A stretch of 6,679 nt of DNA from JBBDRX01 sp040905245 (GTDB taxonomy: Bacteria > Bacteroidota > Rhodothermia > Balneolales > Balneolaceae). How positions within the stretch are numbered: the stretch's first letter is position 1; every line of letters begins with the position of its first letter. The stretch is taken from positions 1 through 6,679 of the forward strand of contig JBBDRX010000058.1 of assembly GCA_040905245.1 (NCBI GenBank), read 5' to 3'. The position numbers and the translations under genes are program-made. The notes below the pieces were generated by a model. The model saw only the letters and a list, made by a program, of their open reading frames with translations, made no database searches and was not told where the DNA came from. Below are positions 1-4,677 of this stretch, in pieces.

Positions 1-1
1 A

Positions 2-496
2 GATAAAGTCTCCATGAACAGCTCCATCGTCCGGAATCCCGAACTGATTCGGGAAGCCTCTGCCCGATTCGGTTCTCAGGCCATTGTCGCTGCCGTTGAT
101 GTGAAACGAAACGGAGATTCCTGGGAAGTCTACGTCAAAGGCGGAAGTGAGCCAACCGGCATTGACGGACTGGACTGGTGCGAACGGGTGGAAAAACTGG
201 GAGCGGGAGAAATCCTTTTGACCAGCATGGACCGGGATGGAACCAAGTCCGGGTTCGATCTGGAACTGCTGGCAGAGGTCAACCGCAGAGTTTCCATTCC
301 GGTCATTGCAAGCGGGGGAGCCGGGACCGTCGAACACTGCATTGCAGCCCTGAACCAGGGAGCGGCCGACGCCGTCCTGGCAGCCAGCATCTTCCACTTT
401 CGGGAGATTGGAATCCGGGACCTCAAGAACCAAATGGACCAAAGCGGGATTTCAGTACGGCTGATTGATTCTGAGAGCGAAATACCCCCTATGTAG
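2..496 (+). CDS. hisF: Imidazole glycerol phosphate synthase cyclase subunit HisF (5' end cut off)
   Basis: HisF is the cyclase half of IGP synthase. With HisH-supplied ammonia it converts PRFAR to imidazole glycerol phosphate and AICAR in cytoplasmic histidine synthesis. The window opens inside the gene; the frame is open from base 2, so the ATG at 14 is an internal Met in the DKVSMNSS strand and not the start. About 164 residues of a roughly 255-residue (beta/alpha)8 barrel are present. Recognisable are DVKR, whose Asp (visible residue 33) matches the catalytic Asp130 of Thermotoga HisF, and LLTSMDRDGTKSG, whose first Asp (visible residue 77) matches Asp176. The phosphate-binding loops IASGGAG and LAASIFHF are also visible. 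The C-terminus ends in a short, unremarkable tail. hisE follows after 57 nt on the same strand, as expected for the end of a his operon. Identity is certain; only the 5' part is missing. Confidence 0.97.
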   Translation, partial: DKVSMNSSIVRNPELIREASARFGSQAIVAAVDVKRNGDSWEVYVKGGSEPTGIDGLDWCERVEKLGAGEILLTSMDRDGTKSGFDLELLAEVNRRVSIPVIASGGAGTVEHCIAALNQGAADAVLAASIFHFREIGIRDLKNQMDQSGISVRLIDSESEIPPM

Positions 497-553
497 TGTT
501 GGTACATTCGTGCTGCCGCCTAAACAAATTAACCCGAATACTGCCTGATTATT

Positions 554-859
554 ATGTCTGAGAAAAACAAAACCGACAAACCCTTTCTATATGAACTGGA
601 GGTCCTGCTAAAACAGCGGCAGAAGGACCGGCCGGAAGGATCTTACACCACACACCTTTTCAACGAAGGAATCGACAAAATTTCCCAGAAGGTTGGTGAA
701 GAGGCTGTGGAAGTCGTAATCGCTTCAAAAAACCGGGACCGGGACGAAGTGGTCTATGAATCCGCTGATCTGATCTATCATCTCCTTGTGCTTCTGGCAG
801 AACAAGGGATTCCTTTCGAAGAAGTAGTCTCCGAGCTGCAACGAAGAAGCCGCTCATAA
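554..859 (+). CDS. hisE: Phosphoribosyl-ATP pyrophosphohydrolase HisE (stand-alone)
   Basis: HisE hydrolyses phosphoribosyl-ATP to phosphoribosyl-AMP and pyrophosphate, the second step of histidine synthesis. The 101-residue product is a single all-alpha MazG-like domain. It contains FLYELE near residue 11, EGSYTTHLFNEG (28-39) and the metal-binding helices KVGEEAVEVVIA (46-57, with Glu49, Glu50 and Glu53) and ESADLIYHLLVLL (69-81, with Glu69 and Asp72). Length is normal for a free HisE. The sequence resembles the HisE half of Bacteroidota HisIE fusions, but no HisI domain precedes it: an in-frame stop lies at 530-532 and only 57 nt separate it from hisF. The start ATG has no clear Shine-Dalgarno upstream (AT-rich TGATTATT), as is common in Bacteroidota. 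It is probably the last gene of the his operon, as a strong stem-loop follows 35 nt downstream. Confidence 0.95.
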   Translation: MSEKNKTDKPFLYELEVLLKQRQKDRPEGSYTTHLFNEGIDKISQKVGEEAVEVVIASKNRDRDEVVYESADLIYHLLVLLAEQGIPFEEVVSELQRRSRS

Positions 860-893
860 CTCACCTGGAAGAGGTATAGCAAATTGCAACATC

Positions 894-922
894 GACGGAA
901 TCTCTTTCCCAGAGATTCCGTC
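894..922. terminator. Perfect 12-bp stem-loop between convergent hisE and the transporter gene
   Basis: GACGGAATCTCT (894-905) and AGAGATTCCGTC (911-922) are exact reverse complements around a 5-nt loop TTCCC. The dyad sits in the 93-nt gap between hisE (+) and the AbgT-type gene (-), the place for a shared, bidirectional transcript end. There is no clear T-tract on either side: ACCACTCTCCTG follows on the + strand and CGATGTTGCAAT on the - strand. It may therefore work as a Rho-dependent or 3'-stabilising hairpin and not as a textbook intrinsic terminator. The structure is plain in the sequence; its role is inferred. Confidence 0.6.
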
Positions 923-952
923 ACCACTCTCCTGTACCCGCTCCACCACTTC

Positions 953-2491
953 TCAGGGAACAGAATAAAACAGTGGAGAGTCAGGGCCCAATGGAAGTCC
1001 GAAAAGTATCCACAAGACCAGTACCAGTATGCTGGTAATACCGAACACAATCGAATAGGGCATCATCAGCGAAATCAGAGTTCCCAACCCGATCTCTTTC
1101 TCATACTTCTGGGCAAAGATAATGACCAGTGGAAAGTAGGGAAGAAGGGGTGTAAGAACATTCGTTATGGAATCTCCAACCCGGTAAGCGGCCTGTGTCA
1201 GCTCCGGGGAATATCCCATCAGCATCAACATCGGCACAAAGACCGGAGCCATAATCGCCCACTTGGCAGAAGCACTCCCGATAAAGAGATTGATTGTGGC
1301 AGAAACCAGAATAAATGAGATAATGAGAGGGACTCCGCCAAATCCGATCCCTTTCAGAAGATCCGCACCGGTAACAGCGATGATGAGCCCCAGATTCGAC
1401 CAGTTGAAGAAAGCGATTAGATGGGCTGCCACAAACGCCAGAACGATGTAGGCTCCCATGCTCGCCATCGATTCAGCTGTCATACGGGTAACGTCTTTGT
1501 CACTCTTGACTTGGCCGGTTACGATTCCGTAGATGATCCCGGGGACCAAAAAGAGAAAGAAGATGATCGCCACCAGGCTCTGATAAAATGGGACAAGGCT
1601 TCCATCCTCCCCTCTCAGGGGAGCACCCTCCGGGATCACCATCAGGCCCGTCCCGACAAGAGAGAGAAGTGTCACGGCGAGTGCCCACCGGTGGCCCCGT
1701 TTCACCGAATCTGTGATTCGATTATCCGATTCACCATCCTCCTTCTCAGGCTCACCATCATAGGAACCGAGCCTCGGTTCGATGATTCGTTCTGTCACAT
1801 ACCAGCCTCCAACAACAAAAACCGGAACCAGTACGATCATCAAATACCAGTTGGATGCCACATTCACGTAGTAATCCGGGTCCACAATTCTGGAAGCCGG
1901 ATCCGTAAACCCGACCAGCAGCGGGTCGATACTGGTCAACAGTAAATTGGCACTGAATCCACCAGAAACCCCGGCAAATGCAGCCGCCAGACCGGCCAGT
2001 GGATGCCGACCGACTCCGTAGAAGATAACCGCCCCCAGCGGCACAAGCACCACATAACCGGCATCGGCAGCCAGGGAACTCATAATACCGGCAAAAATGA
2101 TGGCAGCTGTAATCAGAGGCGATGGAGCTCCCTCGACAAACCGCTTCAAAGAGGTTGTGATCAGGCCGGTCCGGTCCGCCACACCGATTCCCAGCATCAC
2201 AACAAGTACCAACCCCAGTGGTGGAAATTCGGCAAATGTCTGAGGCATCTCCCGGAACATTCGCTGAATATTCTCTCCGCTGAACAGGTTTTGAACCAGA
2301 ATCACCTCACCGGTATTGGGATGAACCACACTGATACCGGCTATGGATCCCGCCAACGATGCGGCCATCACCAAGAATATGATGATGACAAATACACTCA
2401 CCGGATCGGGCAGACGGTTCCCTCCCCGCTCCACACGGTCCAGAAACCAATTAAACCATCTCTGTATGACTTCTACCGACTTACCTGGCAT
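953..2491 (-). CDS. AbgT/MtrF-family transporter
   Basis: A 512-residue integral membrane protein of normal length for the AbgT family. Members import p-aminobenzoyl-glutamate (E. coli AbgT) or export sulfonamide-type drugs (MtrF, YdaH). Family blocks seen are AADAGYVVLVPLGAVIF (141-157), GVSGGFSANLLLTSIDPLL (174-192) and, near 401-453, SASAKWAIMAPVFVP followed by YRVGDSITNVLTPLLPYFP. Residues matching those reported as important in MtrF are present: Asp189, Ser408, Trp411, Pro429, Arg437 and Asp440. Strongly hydrophobic segments lie near 30-52, 90-104, 125-157, 165-183, 215-232, 268-286, 303-325, 345-361, 366-400 and 480-500. A charged loop (240-266) is probably cytoplasmic. The ATG lies inside the end of ilvD (11-bp overlap) with AAGGA about 10 nt upstream, so it is probably translated from the ilvD mRNA. 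Substrate and direction cannot be told from sequence. Family call firm, function open. Confidence 0.93.
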   Translation of the reverse strand: MPGKSVEVIQRWFNWFLDRVERGGNRLPDPVSVFVIIIFLVMAASLAGSIAGISVVHPNTGEVILVQNLFSGENIQRMFREMPQTFAEFPPLGLVLVVMLGIGVADRTGLITTSLKRFVEGAPSPLITAAIIFAGIMSSLAADAGYVVLVPLGAVIFYGVGRHPLAGLAAAFAGVSGGFSANLLLTSIDPLLVGFTDPASRIVDPDYYVNVASNWYLMIVLVPVFVVGGWYVTERIIEPRLGSYDGEPEKEDGESDNRITDSVKRGHRWALAVTLLSLVGTGLMVIPEGAPLRGEDGSLVPFYQSLVAIIFFLFLVPGIIYGIVTGQVKSDKDVTRMTAESMASMGAYIVLAFVAAHLIAFFNWSNLGLIIAVTGADLLKGIGFGGVPLIISFILVSATINLFIGSASAKWAIMAPVFVPMLMLMGYSPELTQAAYRVGDSITNVLTPLLPYFPLVIIFAQKYEKEIGLGTLISLMMPYSIVFGITSILVLVLWILFGLPLGPDSPLFYSVP

Positions 2492-4163
2492 CGGTCACAC
2501 ATCCTTTTGAAGCGGAACTTACCGATCGGGCATATTTGAGAAGAACCCCCTGGTCTGCAGCCAGCGGTGGCTGTTTCCACGATTTCCGACGCTCCTCCAA
2601 CTCTTCATCCGAAATGTCGATATCCAGCGCTCGTTTCTCCGCATCAATGACAATCCGGTCGCCATCCCGAATCAATGCGATCGGACCGCCCACCTGCGCC
2701 TCCGGTGTCACATGCCCGATAACGAATCCGTGAGTCCCGCCGGAAAACCGTCCGTCCGTAATCAGAGCTACGGACTTTCCGAGCCCTGCACCCATGATGG
2801 CTGACGTGATGGAGAGCATCTCTCTCATTCCCGGCCCCCCTTTCGGACCTTCATAACGGATGATAACCACATCGCCTTCCTTGACCTTACCACCCTGAAT
2901 CGCTTTCAGGCTCTCCTCTTCGGAGTCGTAAACACGAGCCGTACCGGCAAAATAGGTTCCCTCTTTTCCAGTGATTTTGCCGACACATCCCTCGGGAGCC
3001 AGGTTTCCATAGAGAATTTCAAGGTGTCCCGTCTTTTTGATGGGATCGGACACCGGATGGATCACCTTCTGCTCCGGAAGCAGGTCCGGCAGGTCCTCCA
3101 CATTCTCTTCCAGAGTTTTCCCGGTAACCGTCAGACAATCTCCGTGAAGGAGTCCTTCTTGCAGGAGCAGTTTCTGAACGGCCGGTACCCCGCCCACAAT
3201 GTAGAGATCCTCCATTACATACGTGCCGCTGGGCTTCAAATCTGCCAAAAACGGTGTCCGGCTACTGATCTCCTGGAAGTCGTCGATGGTAAAATCAATC
3301 CCGGCGGCATGAGCAATTGCAAGAAGGTGAATGACCGCATTGGTAGAACCACCCAGCGCAATAGTAATCGTAACGGCATTCTCCAGCGACCGGCGCGTGA
3401 TAATATCCTTTGGCTTGATATCCTTGTCCAGCAGATGGAGAATCGCCTCCCCGGCCTTGTGACACTCCTCCACTTTCTTCTTGTCCGTTGCGGGAATTGA
3501 GGAGCTGAACGGGAGACTCATTCCCATTGTCTCAATAGCTGAGGCCATTGTGTTTGCCGTATACATACCGCCACAGGCACCGGCTGTCGGACAGGCGTGC
3601 CGCAATACTTGCTCCATCCCCTCCTTTGTAATCTCTCCGGAGAGATACTGCCCGTACGATTCAAATGCGGAAACCACGTCCAGCTTCTGTCCATTAAGGT
3701 ACCCGGGCTGAATCGTTCCGCCATAGACCATGATCGACGGCCGGTTCACACGGGCCATGGCCATAACCGAACCCGGCATGTTTTTGTCGCATCCCACAAC
3801 GGAGATGTTGGCATCGTACCACTGAGCACTCATGACCGTTTCGATCGAGTCTGCGATAATGTCTCTTGACGGCATCGAAAATCGCATTCCACGAGTCCCC
3901 ATGGAGATCCCGTCGCTTACTCCGATGCTGTGAAAGACGAAACCTACCAGGCCGGTCTCCCAGACACTCTTTTTAATCTCTCCGGCAAGCCCGTTCAGAT
4001 GCATGTTGCATGGATTGCCGTCCCAGCCCGTACTGGCGATTCCGACTTGGGCTTTTTTCATGTCATCTTCGCTCAAACCTGTAGCATAAAGCATCGCTTT
4101 TGAGCCTACCTGTGATTCTGACTCCGTTAACCTGGAACTGAATTTGTTTCGTTTTACAGACAT
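2481..4163 (-). CDS. ilvD: Dihydroxy-acid dehydratase IlvD
   Basis: IlvD dehydrates 2,3-dihydroxyisovalerate and 2,3-dihydroxy-3-methylvalerate to the 2-keto acids used for valine, leucine and isoleucine. The 560 residues match the shorter IlvD/Edd type. Three cysteines sit where [2Fe-2S]-type family members bind their cluster: Cys52 in GNPCNMHL, Cys125 in GCDKNMPG and Cys197 in CPTAGACGGMYTANTM. Asp126 and Lys127 of CDKN correspond to the Mg site, where the Lys is carbamylated in characterised relatives. Ser474 in DGRFSGGTHG is the expected catalytic base. The C-terminal swivel domain begins around residue 385. The first ATG is preceded by AAAAAGG at about 7-nt spacing and gives an N-terminus typical of the family. 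The gene is divergent from ilvB across a 511-bp control region and overlaps the downstream transporter start by 11 bp. No defects are seen. Confidence 0.97.
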   Translation of the reverse strand: MSVKRNKFSSRLTESESQVGSKAMLYATGLSEDDMKKAQVGIASTGWDGNPCNMHLNGLAGEIKKSVWETGLVGFVFHSIGVSDGISMGTRGMRFSMPSRDIIADSIETVMSAQWYDANISVVGCDKNMPGSVMAMARVNRPSIMVYGGTIQPGYLNGQKLDVVSAFESYGQYLSGEITKEGMEQVLRHACPTAGACGGMYTANTMASAIETMGMSLPFSSSIPATDKKKVEECHKAGEAILHLLDKDIKPKDIITRRSLENAVTITIALGGSTNAVIHLLAIAHAAGIDFTIDDFQEISSRTPFLADLKPSGTYVMEDLYIVGGVPAVQKLLLQEGLLHGDCLTVTGKTLEENVEDLPDLLPEQKVIHPVSDPIKKTGHLEILYGNLAPEGCVGKITGKEGTYFAGTARVYDSEEESLKAIQGGKVKEGDVVIIRYEGPKGGPGMREMLSITSAIMGAGLGKSVALITDGRFSGGTHGFVIGHVTPEAQVGGPIALIRDGDRIVIDAEKRALDIDISDEELEERRKSWKQPPLAADQGVLLKYARSVSSASKGCVTDAR

Positions 4164-4194
4164 TATAAAACCTTTTTAAGTTTTTGGTTTACAA
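4163..4194 (-). promoter_or_regulatory. Possible hairpin over the ilvD ribosome-binding site
   Basis: Read on the minus strand, TTGTAAACC (4194-4186) can pair with GGTTTTATAA (4172-4163): nine pairs including one G-U and one bulged U, around an A-rich 13-nt loop. The 3' arm contains the GG of the only Shine-Dalgarno-like stretch (AAAAAGG) and the A of the ilvD start codon, so the fold would hide the start site. The stem is AT-rich and weak, and could occur by chance in such DNA. Confidence 0.25.
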
Positions 4195-4220
4195 TCAATT
4201 AAACGATAATGAAAAAAGTT

Positions 4221-4236
4221 TTGGAAGCGCTTTTAC
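4221..4236. promoter_or_regulatory. LacI-family operator-like dyad between ilvD and ilvB
   Basis: TTGGAAGCGCTTTTAC holds the perfect palindrome AAGCGCTT (4225-4232) with a central CG. This is the layout of LacI/GalR-type operators (AANCGNTT core), and it comes within two mismatches of the Bacillus cre consensus TGWAARCGYTWNCW. It lies 58 nt upstream of the ilvD start and about 50 nt upstream of the leader promoter's -35 element, so it could serve either gene. No regulator gene is in the window; the call rests on the motif alone. Confidence 0.25.
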
Positions 4237-4288
4237 ATTTTATGTTGATTTCAAATATCATACAGAAAATAAGAACAAAAAATTTTCC

Positions 4289-4317
4289 TTGACTACAAAA
4301 TTGCGGTTGGATATTTT
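4289..4317 (+). promoter_or_regulatory. Promoter for the ilv leader and ilvBN
   Basis: TTGACT (4289-4294) and TATTTT (4312-4317) are separated by exactly 17 nt, a good match to a housekeeping -35/-10 promoter. The -10 region, TATTTTG, also comes close to the Bacteroidota -7 box TAnnTTTG. Transcription would begin around 4323-4326, some 25 nt before the leader ORF and about 350 nt before ilvB. The flanking DNA is AT-rich. No equally good promoter was found for ilvD on the other strand. Confidence 0.5.
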
Positions 4318-4350
4318 GACCTATGCGATAAAGCTAATTTAGACTCTTAC

Positions 4351-4581
4351 ATGAAAACAGTCACATCACAAATTGCTTTCGAACCTTTGTCCCCGGCAGG
4401 AGTATTCCGGGCCGAAAGCGCTGTGCCTGCAAGTTCAGAAATTGAACTCGGTTTCAAAAGTGCTCTTACCAGATTTATCGTAAAGGCAGACAGCCTTGCC
4501 ATTACCAAACTTGTTGGTATTACTGGTATGCTATATGCCCTAATCTCTGGCATTCTTAACCTACTTCTACTTATTAGCTAA
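4351..4581 (+). CDS. Putative ilv leader peptide, 76 aa, ending in Leu/Ile codons
   Basis: This ORF lies between the predicted promoter and ilvB on the same strand. The first 50 residues are mixed and unrecognised. The C-terminal end from Met60 is MLYALISGILNLLLLIS, in which 10 of 17 residues are Leu or Ile, the end products of the pathway encoded downstream. Four of the seven Leu codons in that stretch are CTA, and the last run is CTA CTT CTA CTT ATT AGC TAA. This resembles leader peptides of proteobacterial ilv and leu attenuators, though those are usually 15-35 residues; translation could also begin at Met60 (base 4528). No clear Shine-Dalgarno precedes either ATG. The stop codon at 4579-4581 lies inside one arm (CTAACC) of a possible RNA hairpin. 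The alternative is a small one-helix membrane protein, since residues 54-76 would also make a transmembrane segment. Function is inferred from composition and position. Confidence 0.5.
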   Translation: MKTVTSQIAFEPLSPAGVFRAESAVPASSEIELGFKSALTRFIVKADSLAITKLVGITGMLYALISGILNLLLLIS

Positions 4582-4677
4582 CCATACCCGCCGGAGGTTA
4601 GAACTTCACTTCAAAATAGATGCTCTTTTTGGAAAGTTTGACCTTCGGCAGGAAAACTACATCCGCGAGGTCCTATG
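4556..4677 (+). promoter_or_regulatory. ilvB: Alternative-pairing RNA region controlling ilvB (putative translational attenuator)
   Basis: Five short segments can pair in mutually exclusive ways. A (TTAACCT, 4556-4562, inside the Leu/Ile codons) and B (CTAACC, 4578-4583, over the leader stop) both complement C (AGGTTAG, 4595-4601). C lies in a larger arm 4590-4606 that pairs with 4634-4649 (D): 16 pairs, two of them G-U, with one bulged G. The D segment GACCTTCGG (4640-4648) can instead pair with CCGCGAGGTC (4663-4672, E): nine pairs with one bulged C. E contains GAGG, the only ribosome-binding-site-like stretch before the ilvB ATG at 4675. A ribosome stalled on the Leu codons would cover A and B and leave C to pair with D, freeing E. 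A ribosome at the stop would leave A free to capture C, so D could close E. No terminator-like hairpin with an adjoining U-run is obvious. Pairings were checked base by base; the mechanism is inferred. Confidence 0.45.

Noticed and set aside
14..16. ATG at 14 as the start of a short HisF
   Set aside because: The frame is open to the window edge, and residues before it (DKVS) match the interior HisF strand, so the gene is simply cut by the window.
884..2539. Long + strand open frames opposite the transporter gene (884-1318, 1421-1945, 2003-2539)
   Set aside because: Their products are rich in His, Arg, Gln and Asn with no family likeness, and they lie antisense to a clear membrane transporter; they are shadows of its codon pattern.
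3024..3869. + strand open frames opposite ilvD
   Set aside because: Antisense shadows of a fully conserved IlvD; no start context or protein features of their own.
4158..4166. TATAAT on the minus strand at the ilvD start codon as a -10 promoter element
   Set aside because: It overlaps the ATG itself, has no -35 partner at suitable spacing, and would start transcription inside the gene.
4347..4553. Minus-strand 68-residue open frame opposite the leader ORF
   Set aside because: It points away from any promoter-like sequence, and the + strand frame is better placed, with a promoter upstream and ilvB downstream.
4590..4649. The 16-pair stem read as an intrinsic terminator
   Set aside because: The sequence after it (AGGAAAACTAC) has no T-run; the only T5 run lies in its loop, so an alternative-structure role fits better.
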